Shown piece by piece: positions 54,934 to 64,000 of a stretch of 64,000 nt of DNA. Where the stretch lies: the NCBI GenBank assembly GCA_036898135.1, contig CM072513.1, forward strand, positions 38,179,937 through 38,243,936, read 5' to 3'. Every line of letters begins with the position of its first letter. Position 1 is the stretch's first letter. This stretch comes from Oncomelania hupensis. Its lineage: Eukaryota > Mollusca > Gastropoda > Littorinimorpha > Pomatiopsidae. The position numbers and the translations under genes are program-made. The notes under the pieces are model-generated. The model had not been told where the DNA came from, ran no database searches, and saw nothing but the letters and a program-made list of their open reading frames with translations.

Positions 54934-56590
54934 GAACACACACACACACACACAGTCACACATACACACACAATTCCCAAACTCACCCTCGTCCACACAC
55001 TTCCTTCTCTTTGTTCACATTAAAGTGAATCTGAGGTCGCATTATCCAAACTTTTCCACTATATGGTATATGAAAAGACTTTATTAATCTGCATTATTGA
55101 AAATAAAGCTCTCCGCAGGGCGTCTAGATCTATAAGCAGCTTGACCAGACATTGAGGTTTTTGATAACGTCAAGGCGCGAGCGACTCAAAGGGCTCATAG
55201 CCGTCACTCAATACTTCGGGCACACAATACTCAGTATGGTTAATTCACAACGCCTTGGAGCATGTTCGTCACGCGCAGCTGCTTTAATCTTTTGGGAGCC
55301 TGTGCCTCTATTCTGCGCGAGATAAGCCATTTACAGCTGACGACCTTCGGACCCGAAGTTTAGATTCAAGTTTGGAAAATGTTTGTCACACAAAATGTAT
55401 GAATAAGCGAAGCAAATGGCGTGAATTAAACATGTTATAAGTTTGTGTTCAATGTTTAACTCCACCTCAGACACACTTTAAGATCACCTTTTGTAGATTT
55501 GAGAGCAAGTAGCTGCCGGACCATTTCCCATAGCCAGTGTGTTCCTGTTGACAGGGAAGACCACAATGTCAGGTTTTTACAGTTACGCAGTCTTATTCCA
55601 TGTACGATGTACCAAACCTGCATCTATTTAAGCATACACAGAAAGCAACGAGAGCCCCCACACATAATTTTAAGCACGGTGTGCAAAGGATTATCCAGTC
55701 TACTGATCGTGCAGTTGTCATAGTATCAACATTGACTGATAACAATAGCTACGATAATGGATACATGCATGACCACATACAAAATTATATGTGTCCAAAT
55801 GCACTTATATTGCAGGTACGGGGTGGGAGGGAGAGGGAGGTGGTGAATTCCGACTTTTCACAAATACAGTATACCCTTTTATTTTAATAATTTAATCACT
55901 TTTATAGTGCGCTTTTTCAGCTCAAGAGCTGCTCAAGGCGCTGCCAGATACAGGATCTAACTCAAACATCCCGAGGCGCCCACTTGCAACCTTTGAACGC
56001 ATAGTCTTACGCCCAGACGACTGAGCACAATCCTGATCGACCGGAGATGAGGAGATGGGACCTAGTGCGGGCTGGGTGTCTATCTGTTTAGCCGGCACTC
56101 ACCCGTCTAGGACATGAGCGTCAGTATCTTTAAAGCCAATGCTATGGAATGCGTGCGTTCACAAACTAGACTTCGGTTTATACTCTCGTCCGAAGGATAC
56201 AACATTGTAAACATTAGCAATGACAGCAATGGGATCGTAATGTGCATGAACTCCGTTCTAACGTCTACTACAAGGACAGTTAACATGCATGAACGCTTAA
56301 CACTTAATCGTTAATGATGAGCATTATTTGACACGTCCACTAACAACCTCCATCCCCACACCTTTTCGCATTGCAGCCACTGAACTACCCTGCAGGTATC
56401 TTATAATTCAGATACGTTTTAAGTACTCACCTGATTTAGGATAAGCGCAGATGATGACGTCATCGGAACGCATTTTTAGGGTTGGGATTGCCCGGACGAA
56501 GTCCTCATGGAATGGTGGGTACCGGAAGCCGTCGACTTCCAGAAAACGCAGACTACTTCCAGCTCCATCTTCGACTTTGACTTCCGCCAT
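47933..56590 (-). CDS. Cytosolic sulfotransferase (SULT family), seven exons, intact
   Basis: Exons in transcript order: 56590-56431, 55544-55488, 52362-52232, 51889-51742, 49769-49666, 49230-49068, 48105-47933 (stop TGA). All introns are GT-AG, all phases agree, total 936 nt, 311 residues. It transfers sulfonate from PAPS to hydroxyl or amine substrates in the cytosol. Motifs: 5'-phosphosulfate loop AYPKSGTHW (residues 49-57, split by intron 1), catalytic His107 in RVLNTHIYF, 3'-phosphate site RDPRDVAVSYYHH (129-141, with Arg129 and Ser137), and RKGKAGDWKN (253-262). There is no signal peptide or membrane helix. ATG 56590 is the first in frame; an upstream TTG is not needed. The substrate cannot be told. 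The donor of exon 4 could be shifted by two bases (GTGTGA or GTGAGT), but only GTGTGA keeps the frame. Introns carry many repeats, yet no exon is damaged. Confidence 0.93.
50463..50537. repeat. (AC)n microsatellite in intron 4
   Basis: A long CA run with minor interruptions at its right end. Confidence 0.95.
50811..50996. repeat. (GAT)n, (AAT)n and (ATT)n in series, intron 4
   Basis: GAT units at 50811-50880, AAT at 50885-50946, ATT at 50957-50996. The last two are inverse of each other and could form a hairpin in the sulfotransferase transcript or its complement. Confidence 0.93.
52531..52950 (-). mobile_element. SINE family A, most complete copy (intron 2)
   Basis: About 420 bp. On the minus strand the tRNA-like head has the A box TGGTCTAATGGTAGTGC and B box GGGTTCGAGCCC. 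The body includes CTCCTTCGGATGAGAGTATA, CTTGAGTTAGATCCTGTATC and GAGCTGGAAAAGCGCTATAT. It has the same orientation as the host gene. It is the reference for the boundaries of the other copies. The tRNA fold is degenerate. Confidence 0.88.
52958..53140. repeat. 183-bp near-perfect palindrome (intron 2)
   Basis: The outer 58 bases at each end are exact inverted repeats, starting CACAGGCGCTTGTATCAGG. After one mismatch the pairing continues about nine more bases into an AT-rich centre built of ATTATACAT words. The GC-rich arms (ACGCGAGCGCC, GACGCGTCTCCC) contrast with the surroundings. Looks like a young foldback MITE. It lies seven bases beyond the SINE head. Confidence 0.9.
53476..54025 (+). 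mobile_element. RTE LINE fragment (intron 2, antisense to host gene)
   Basis: From DNGSRQEVLSRIAQTTAALT to the GGATAGGATAGGATAGGAT tail. It lacks about 35 bp after KDRTI relative to other copies and has a small deletion near 53745, so the frame is broken. Confidence 0.87.
54180..54873 (+). mobile_element. CR1/jockey-like LINE 3' end
   Basis: The coding end, MFKITHGETPAYLATFF...GARVWNSLPLECKHC...FKCKICRHLQN, stops at 54419. A 3' UTR with two (ATT)n runs follows (54499-54559 and 54580-54641), ending in CTAATAAAAAAGTTTCAAG repeats. The tandem GTTTCAA tail is a different 3' end type from the GCGCTATATAA group. Confidence 0.75.
54873..54931. repeat. (CT)n microsatellite
   Basis: About 29 CT units directly after the GTTTCAA tail of the LINE, followed by a short (AC)n. 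Confidence 0.95.
55905..56203 (-). mobile_element. SINE family A, headless copy (intron 1)
   Basis: On the minus strand it runs from CTTCGGACGAGAGTATAAAC to CAGCTCTTGAGCTGAAAAAG and GCGCACTATAAAAG. The tRNA-like head is absent. Confidence 0.8.
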
Positions 56591-57316
56591 TTGTGCTTTC
56601 AATAGGAATGTAGACGAGTACGGTCAGGCCTGCATATGAACAGATGTTCGCAGAAAAGTAACAAAATTGATACCCAAAATAAAGAGCCCGGCTTGTAGGC
56701 TGAGCCCACGCTAGATTTAAACAGAGAGAAATGGTCTATGATTTAACCTTACTCGGGATCGAGAAGGGTTGAGCTTGGGTTTGATGGGCAGAGTCATGAG
56801 AACTCGATGTGGTCAAAATATCATTTACTAATACCATATAATTTCACCCAAAAAAAATCACTCTAACCTCTATTAAGTAGGCACCAAAGTACAGCGATTA
56901 GCTGAAGAAATAACAATACTTAGATCTATGTTTCTTGCATCTCGAGGCATGAAAACAATAATTAGACTTGTGACGTTCATCATGAATCATTGAAACCTTT
57001 ACATTACTCACAAGATGTTGTTTTTGGGGCCGAATCACAAGTGCTGAAAATGATCCTCATCCTCGGATCAGCCTAAATATGGTTTTCGCCTGATAACTCG
57101 CCTCGGAATGTGCACCTGTAACTAAGTTTGAGCCTTTAATGGGCCAAGCCCGATTTGGTCAATGAACACCTTAGTTTTACATCATCGTTCCTGTCTTTAC
57201 GTAATATTTTATCGCGCGTCAACCTGTGCGTAAGTTTACGTTGCAAAATAGATCCAAGCATGCACCGGTGGCTCTTTGAAGCTGAAACTAAAATTTTGTT
57301 CAAAACTTTATTTGGA
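56591..57316. other. Region upstream of the sulfotransferase gene
   Basis: It should hold the 5' UTR and promoter. No TATA box or other site stands out at a convincing distance, and no repeat shared with the window was seen. Confidence 0.4.
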
Positions 57317-57382
57317 CATTACATTACATTACATGGTTGTTGCTTTAGGTCCAGCGATCTCTTCCGAGCCAAATCAGGACCA
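57317..57382 (-). mobile_element. Ultra-short copy of retroposon R
   Basis: The terminal ~42 bp of family R with an ATTAC/ATTACATGG tail, again starting GGTCCTGATTTGGCTCGG on the minus strand. I see no clear target duplication here. Confidence 0.7.
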
Positions 57383-58000
57383 GAGAGACGTTATCTTCAA
57401 ATATTATAAAATGATTCAAATCTTAAAAAAACAAGCCTGTTACTCTTAAATATTCAAACAAACTTTCACACGCAACCTCTTGAAAAATCTTTTTAAAATC
57501 TGATGTATTAAAAATACGTTCTCTTTCTTCAATCAAATCACTAAAATCAGTCTTACCAGTAAAATCCAACCAACAACACAAAACAAGACGACATGATTTA
57601 TATGCGATAACACAAACCAACATCATGTAAAACTTGAAACTATTTGGACAATTCCATCGGGTATAGGCTATTATAAAACGAAATTAGCCCGATGTAATAA
57701 TACCAGATATATCACACGGGAAAATGGTGTCGAGGCGTGACAATTTCAAGGTGCTTTTCTTCAGTTATTTTATTTACAAATCTAGTCATAGTTTCTAATA
57801 TTTCTAGTCATGTCCAAAAAATGTTTCTAAAGGTGCAGCTGAAGTTGGGTTATTGTGATGCTGGAAAGTAAAAAAAAAAATGTATAAACATTATTGTTGG
57901 TGATAATCAAGTCGAGTAAAAGTAGACTTCGGTTTCTTAAAACAATTGATAACTAAACCTTTTGTTGCTGTAAAAGAAGATCGATCTATATAACTTCACT
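57383..58000. other. Unassigned stretch
   Basis: AT-rich DNA without recognised repeats or genes. Confidence 0.45.
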
Positions 58001-58777
58001 ATGACGGCCTACTAGCGCCAAATCCGAGAGTTACCACTGTATCACGAGATAATTCAAAGTAACACGTTTTCTGTGTAATTTACAGAGATACCGGTAATCC
58101 AAAGTGTTCATTAATAAATACCAGTATTTTCCACGCTTTCCTAGCGCCAAAATCTGATTATTACAGATATCATGAGATAACATGAGACAAATATCATATG
58201 AAATTACAATTATGAAGTGATAATTACAAAAATTCAAAAATTACAAATATCTTCGCGTGAATATGTTTAATTTTCAGTTTTGGCTCTGAAAATGGGCCAA
58301 AACTGAAAACTGTAATTTTCACTTAATAATTACAATTTTTATGGGGTAATTGTAAATATATCTTTGTATATTTGTAATAATCACATCATATTTATAATGA
58401 TCAGGTTTTGGCGCTGGTAGGCCGTCATATGTGAATTACACAGAACACGTGTTAATTACTATTATCACTGATACCTGTAAATGCACGTTTTGGCTCAAGT
58501 AAACCGCCTTAGTCAGAATGAAGCATGATAACGTAAAAAGGGTAATTATTAAATGAAAATTGTAATTATCATGTGATAATTACAATTTTTGGTTTGGGCG
58601 CATTTCCATGCGGATTGCTAGAGCCAGAACTAAAAATTAAACATGATCACGCGAATATATTTATAATTTTTCAAAGATAATTGTAATTATCCCTTAATAA
58701 TTGTAATTATCTCATGATATTTGTAATTATCTCATGATATTTGTAATTATCAGGTTTTGGCGCTAGTAGGCCGTCAT
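58001..58777. repeat. Foldback element family A, most complete copy
   Basis: The ends ATGACGGCCTACTAGCGCCA and TGGCGCTAGTAGGCCGTCAT are exact inverses. Inside are a nested inverted pair (AACACGTTTTCTGTGTAATT / AATTACACAGAACACGTGTT) and several TAATTACAAATATC-type units facing both ways. No coding frame. Probably a MITE; the transposase source is not in the window. Confidence 0.85.
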
Positions 58778-59056
58778 ATTATTTCCGCGAATTTGTATAA
58801 TTTTTAATATTTTCGTACTTGGACTTCGTTGTCGAAATTTGGTGTTGGGGATAAGAAAACATATTGGGTGTAAGCGAAGCTATGTTGTAACCATGTTCGT
58901 TGTTAATAAAGTTTTAAGTAATAAATAAAAAACAACTCTGGCAGAGATTGTTTTTCTTTTAAGTAAAAGCATTCTTCGTTGAAAGCGTGTTTGTTGTACG
59001 CTTGTTTAGCTGCTTATTTTACCCCATTTTTTAGTTTCATTTGTCTTCTATCCATC

Positions 59057-59613
59057 TTTTATTTTTCTGTATAAATTGTATCCCCACTTTGTGGAAATTT
59101 GCTTTTAATTACCACTGTTGTTTTTATCATTCTCATTTGTTCTTTTGTCGTTCCTAAACTGTTATATTAATCTGCTATCTTCTTAGCTAGACCAGTCACC
59201 TATTTTATTTCTTGAAAATTCTTCCAAACTCCTCATTTATGTATGGGGTCTGTTGGGTCAGCTTGGGAATATTGGACGTTTTTTTGCCAAATGGTCACTA
59301 AGGTTTCGGTGGTATTATTATTTAGCAATGTAGGTATTTTATATTTATTTCTTTTGTTAATATTTTCTAATGATGTTTATATTCTATTTTGTTTTTGTAA
59401 CCGGCGTTTCCATAAATTAGAGTACAGCCTCAGCATAACCTTCATGGGATTCCTTTATTGTGAAGTGACCGGCTGGTGGAGTGCCTTCAGTGTTACCATT
59501 AGGGTTGTTTCCGCAGATCTTTAATACAGATCAAGGGTGTGCCCTCTTTCCACTAAGTTGTCCTGATTCGGGTCTTTGCAGTCCGCTGGACCCTATAAAC
59601 AATGACTAACTAA
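59057..59613 (+). mobile_element. Retroposon family R, diverged long copy
   Basis: 557 bp flanked by CTATCCATC (59048-59056 and 59614-59622). Starts near CTGTATAAATTGTATCCCCA and ends GTCCGCTGGACCCTATAAAC with an ACTAACTAA tail. With 42547-43312 it forms a subgroup whose tail is CTAA rather than TGTAA. Confidence 0.8.
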
Positions 59614-60979
59614 CTATCCATCCTTCTTTTCGTATTTACTAAAACCAAAGACAGTCAGCCTATTACGGTACCCATTGTTGCATTCATTGTCGTTAAAGAT
59701 GTATATTAAAAGTTTAACTAGAAGGGCAAAGCCCATATGACACACGCTCCTTATGGAACTAAATATTTTACATGAATATGAGTGCCCAGGAAAAACAAAA
59801 TGAAATGGTGGCATTAAAAGGCAAAGTAATACTGACTGATCTTTTAATGCTCTTGACTTTGTGATGACATTGACCTATGGCTCTAAATATACTCACGTAC
59901 CATCAAATGAAGTAAAGCACGGGTTGTATTATACAAAAACATCGGTGACCTTGGGATGATCTTGATTTTCAGTGACCTTGACATGACCTTGACCCTCACG
60001 TGATCTGTCATGCATGTCTGATCCAATGTTGTTGCGTGCTAAGGTTAAATAAACAGCCATTCCACTGTACAATGGTCTATTTTTTGTGTTTGGCAAGATC
60101 TAAAATGACCTTAACCTTCAAGATCAACGCAAAAACGGAACATTATTATATGAAAGATCAATCTATCATCTCTAAATACAACAAATATGGACTTAATATC
60201 TCTCATAGTTTAGGGTCAGGGTCACTTCTAAGTACATATACAAACCGACTTTGGACAGCTTCAGTAACTTTTACCTTGGAGTGAGGTTGACCAAATTTGC
60301 ATAGTATGTGTTTCTCATTGATATCTATCATGCATCAAAGAATCATAAGTTCAATATTAATAACCTTTTTTTTAGTGGGAAATTTTGTGAAAATTTGTCA
60401 TTTTTTGACTAACATTTGATGACCGTATGACCTTGAAGTGAAGTCATTCATTCACTTATAATTTTTGAGGTATTATGGGAATCTTACCAAGTTTGGTTGT
60501 GATAGTTGAAATAGGCTCTGAGTACTTAGCCACTTTAAAGGTTTTGAAGAGACAGACGGCGGACAGACCCGCGGACGGACAGACATTTTTTCAATGTTAT
60601 TTTTCATTTTTGGACTATTTAGGACTCATCTCGCACAGATTTGCAAATATCTTAACAATATTTTTCTTTGGAAGGGGGGGGGGGGAGTACATAGACTCAC
60701 ATTGCTATGCATTTGGGTCAAAAATTGTTCGAATCTACCTACTAATTATTGTAAATATATATTACCCGTCGTTTGAAAAGAAAGTTCTCAACATGAGACA
60801 AGGTTAATACTTACTCTGTTAGTGTAGGTTTTCAAGTGCCTTCCGTGAACGATTCAATAATAACCAATCAATCATTATCACAGTATTACGCCCCACTGTC
60901 CATCCAATCGCGTTCCCTCTTGTCATTCGCCTCGCGCGAAGCAGCCTTTATACTGGAAAGTCAGCTCGCTATCCTGAAG
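59614..60979. repeat. Segment with scattered TGACCTTGACC words
   Basis: No gene. TGACCTTGAC-type words occur near 59867, 59946, 59974, 59985, 60107 and 60427, in what looks like one degenerate dispersed repeat. A GACGGACAGAC run lies at 60548-60588 and a poly-G run at 60676-60687. Confidence 0.5.
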
Positions 60980-61165
60980 TGGGGCCAGGTAGCTCAGTTG
61001 GTAGAGCGGCTTACTAGTAACCGAAATGTCCCTTGTTCGAATCCCGGATTGGCCAACGTGTGACAATATTATTTTCCCCTTACCATCAATTGGTTCGCTG
61101 GTGTCAGAATAATGCGACCATTATAACAGTTGCGTATTGTGTGACTATAATCTACTATTAACCAG
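60980..61165 (+). mobile_element. SINE family B, plus-strand copy
   Basis: Head: GGTAGCTCAGTTGGTAGAGC (A box) and GTTCGAATCCCGG (B box), then ATTGGCCA. The body includes CAATTGGTTCGCTGGTGTCA and a TGTGTGACTATAATCTACT end. It resembles a tRNA gene, but the anticodon stem does not pair, and the same head plus body recurs at 6165-6376. Confidence 0.78.
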
Positions 61166-61545
61166 AAGAAAACAGAAGTCCTGTGCTTTCGTCCCAAAAG
61201 TAAACATACGTGAAGGAAATGATACCAAATGTCAGGATTGTTCTTAGCTGTGCTAAAGATCGGCTTGAACTCTTTGCCCAGCTTAGTGTAAATATTCTGA
61301 GTATCTGCTAGGTTTTCACTACTAAAATAACATTTTTCAGTTTTACAGGTTAGAACTAACGCTATTTTCTCAACAGTGCGCAGTTATGTTAAGATAAAAT
61401 CGATATTACACCGATATTTTACATACGCACCGGTATGTTGTACCGAAATACCGGCGGCATTTACAACGGCATGGACTGTGGCACCCTGATAACTTGTTAA
61501 GGTGAATCCCAATAAACCCGATGGTAGTGATACGTTGTTAAGGTG
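61166..61545. other. Unassigned stretch
   Basis: No supported gene. The phrase AAGGTGAATCC...AATGGTAGT occurs near 61500 and again after the LTR at 62131, a pre-existing repeat at the insertion site. Confidence 0.45.
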
Positions 61546-62129
61546 TGTTACGTTTGAGACGCGCACGATAGATCCGATTGTTTTGTTTTGCAAAGCATGC
61601 AATAACAGAGTGTATTTACTTTTGTTTTGATTTTGCGTTGTTGTTAGAAGAAGCTTTGTATAATGTTGATAATTTTCGTTGGTCGATATTATTGGAGAAA
61701 TTTCTAGAATTACTTTTTCACTATCGATCGAAGCATGTGGATAAATCTAGTGGTAGCTAAGAAATTCTTCTAACCTAAATAAAGTTATATGACGTAAGAC
61801 AGTGCATAGTTCCGGTGACGAATTTTATTCTGATTGGATGTAATTGCGTCACGCTGGAATGTTCGAACTTACTCTAAAGTATAGAGAGACTATATAAGTG
61901 GAGCACTGTGAAAAAAGTAAAAAGTGAAAAAAAGCGATTGAGTGATCTTGTATGCAGTTGTTGATATATGTTGAATAAAGTTGGAAAACTTCATGCGATT
62001 CCTGCCTTGTTGCTAAGTGAACAGGTTGCGTGGATAAACAAATCTGAGTTACACTTGTTAGGATTCAAGCATCGGGGATGAATTACATTACGGATAAATA
62101 AAAATAACAACAACAACAACAGTGTAACA
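61546..62129 (+). mobile_element. Solo LTR, family 2
   Basis: 584 bp with the target duplication AGGTG (61541-61545 and 62130-62134). Begins TGTTACGTTTGAGACGCG and ends GTGTAACA. It contains CTATATAAGTGGAGCA (TATA-like, near 61890) and TGAATAAAGTTGGAAAAC (polyadenylation-like, near 61971). It matches 10690-11252 in inverse orientation. Confidence 0.9.
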
Positions 62130-62649
62130 AGGTGAATCCAAATAAATCCAATGGTAGTAAAATGTAAATGTTTTCTTTTTTTTTTAATTTAAATCTCACT
62201 ATCTTATTACTACTGGTGAAAGGAACATCTTCAGCCTTCCCAACTTTCTCATTCAACAAAGAGAAGGTCGTAGAATGTCGATCAAAAAATGGATTATCCG
62301 TTTAAAATAAGAGTTTATGGTCCTTTTGTGGTTAGAGTTTACCGAGTATACCGGTACGCCGACACCGGTGTTTCGTTATACCGTGGCTTGTCCAACACTG
62401 CCAACTAAGGAAAATCATTTCAGTAGTTGAGTTATACATTGAGCGCAAATAATGAACACAGCAATGAAAGGTTGTCGTTCACACTCTATCGTGACTAGTT
62501 TTTTCATCACCTGTGATGTGTAAAACAATGTGTTATGTACATGTGCAATGGATAGTTTGTAGCTAGACTGCAAGTTCACAAACAGTAGACCTAATGGTCA
62601 CTGTGTTTCAGATGGAACTACTGGTTTTTAATGGAGTTCATATTATAAG
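62130..62649. other. Unassigned stretch
   Basis: No gene or recognised repeat. Confidence 0.45.
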
Positions 62650-63497
62650 CCCCCAATATAGTTCCTAGAGCGCACCATGTCAGATCCCTTGCAGATCACG
62701 AAGGCAGTCAGCATAGGGGGTAGAGCAATCTCCAACCATCGTTTTGCGGATGACATTGATGGATTGGCTGGAGAGGAACAAGAACTTGAACAGCTGGTAC
62801 AGAGGCTTGACATCACCTCCAGAGCCTGTGGAATGAAATAAGTGCAGAGAAGACCAAAATGATGACCAACAACACCAATGGCATCAACACGGACATCAAA
62901 GTCCAAGGCCAATAATTCAACACAGTGCATAGCTTCAAATATTTAGGAGCCATTGTATCAGACAATGGGTCCCGACAGGAAGTCCTCTGCAGGATAGCAC
63001 AAACAACTGCTGCCCTGACAAGGTTGAAGCCCATTTGGAAAGACAGGACTATCAGTCTACACTTCAAGATACAAGGCTGCTGCGCTCCCTTGTTATCTCC
63101 ATCTTCCTATACGCTTGCGAAACATGGACCCTCACAGGAGATCTACAACGAAGAATACAAAGCATGGAGATGAAGTGCTACAGAAGACTTCTGGGCATTT
63201 CCTATACCCAGCACATCACCAAGGACGAAGTCCGACAGACCATCACACAAGCCATTGGACAACACGATGACCTGCTCACAGTGGTAAAGAAACGGAAAAT
63301 CCGATGGTACGGTCCCATCACCAGATCATCAAGCCTTGCAAAAAACATCCAGCAAGGCACAGTGCAAGGAGGTAGAAGAGGGAGACCGAAAAAGAGGTGG
63401 GAGGACAACATTCAAGAATGGACTGGCTTGACACTGAGCGAAGCCATGAGGGTTGCAGAGGACAGAGACAGATGGAGTACGCTGATTAAACCATCAT
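62650..63497 (+). mobile_element. RTE LINE fragment, uninterrupted target region
   Basis: Starts with FLERTMSD-like coding, has FADDIDGLAGEE, YACETWTLTGDLQRRIQSME and the GGRRGRPKKRWEDN region, and ends near AMRVAEDRDRWSTLIKPS without the usual tail. Frameshifts are near 62700, 62835 and 62915. At 62711-62725 it preserves the site that carries the solo LTR in the 24-26 kb copy. Confidence 0.88.
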
Positions 63498-63689
63498 GGA
63501 ATACTAGGACTGAACTGAATAATTATGCCACTTTCAGGCTCTATATCCTGCTCACATTATTTTATGCATGCATCAGTGCATGTGTGTAAGCCTATGTGAA
63601 TGTGCATAATTATAACTGTATGCAATTCATTCTATTTATAAATATACAATAATTACGCTTATGTTTAGTGCAGAGATTGTGCTGAGTGT

Positions 63690-63691
63690 AT

Positions 63692-63778
<87 letters not shown>
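63690..63778. repeat. (GAT)n microsatellite
   Basis: About 29 uninterrupted GAT units. Poly-Asp, poly-Ser and poly-His frames are artefacts. Confidence 0.95.
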
Positions 63779-64000
63779 TCCATTTAAAAAGCGCGTGTCT
63801 CCATTCATTGTCGAATGCTCTGTGCGCGATAAGGAGAAATAAAGAATACAAAAAACGACAGGAAAGATTAAGTCCGGTGTGGAAGTGGGGGAATGGAAGT
63901 GAACAGCAGAAGTGAGAGATGCATGGTTCACTAAGTTACTACAATGTAAACAAGTGAGTCTTCAGTCTTCTCCTGAACGACTTCACACAGTCTGCCCTTT
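63779..64000. other. Right edge, unassigned
   Basis: On the minus strand the last bases (CACACAGTCTGCCC, GTCTTCTCCTGAACGAC) are unassigned. No gene can be supported before the window ends. Confidence 0.4.

Noticed and set aside
60982..61057. tRNA genes here and at 6299, 6864, 14530, 19483 and 52870
   Set aside because: A and B boxes are present, but stems do not pair properly and most heads are joined to a repeated SINE body.

Overview
This is a repeat-dominated, AT-rich stretch of an animal nuclear genome. It contains spliced genes with GT-AG introns, tRNA-derived SINEs, RTE- and CR1-like LINEs, Tc1 and hAT DNA transposons, Ty3/gypsy-type LTR elements, foldback MITEs and many long simple repeats. 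Nothing is organised like a bacterial operon. The mix of repeats, and the SINE/LINE tails of the form GCGCTATATAA followed by an ATT microsatellite, suggest a marine invertebrate, most likely a lophotrochozoan such as a mollusc. That assignment is an inference, not a proof.

Layout. 0-3.4 kb: 3' half of a Ty3/gypsy retrotransposon (end of integrase, then RT, then RNase H, then 3' LTR), inserted in a foldback repeat. 3.4-9 kb: retroposons, a minisatellite split by a SINE, and a large compound simple-repeat array. 9-24 kb: LTR fragments, SINEs, hairpins, and two inverted copies of a MITE with a telomere-like core. 24.1-27 kb: an RTE LINE fragment split by a solo LTR. 27.9-33.1 kb: a small TIR element, a TIR element carrying a THAP-like exon, and a Tc1 (DD34E) transposon broken by a deleted LTR retrotransposon. 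34.3-36 kb: CR1-like LINE. 36.3-38.6 kb: foldback MITEs, one split by a defective hAT element. 40.9-42.3 kb: a foldback element with two nested retroposons.

Host genes. Two spliced genes lie tail to tail. On the plus strand (exons seen between 42366 and 46189) is the 3' part of a gene for a membrane protein with four predicted membrane helices, resembling TMEM179 in layout; its first exon was not found. On the minus strand (56590 down to 47933) is a complete seven-exon cytosolic sulfotransferase gene. All its exon phases agree, and it predicts a 311-residue protein with the PAPS-binding motifs and catalytic histidine in place. Its introns hold SINEs, an RTE fragment, a CR1-like LINE end, a near-perfect 183-bp palindrome and microsatellites.

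Most mobile sequences are decayed, but several insertions can be read base by base from their target-site duplications, and these give relative ages. I found no clearly new molecular system. The most unusual observations are a family of ~50-60 bp retroposed units that all start at one fixed base, a MITE that carries a telomere-like block, and a TIR element that carries a THAP-like zinc-finger exon.
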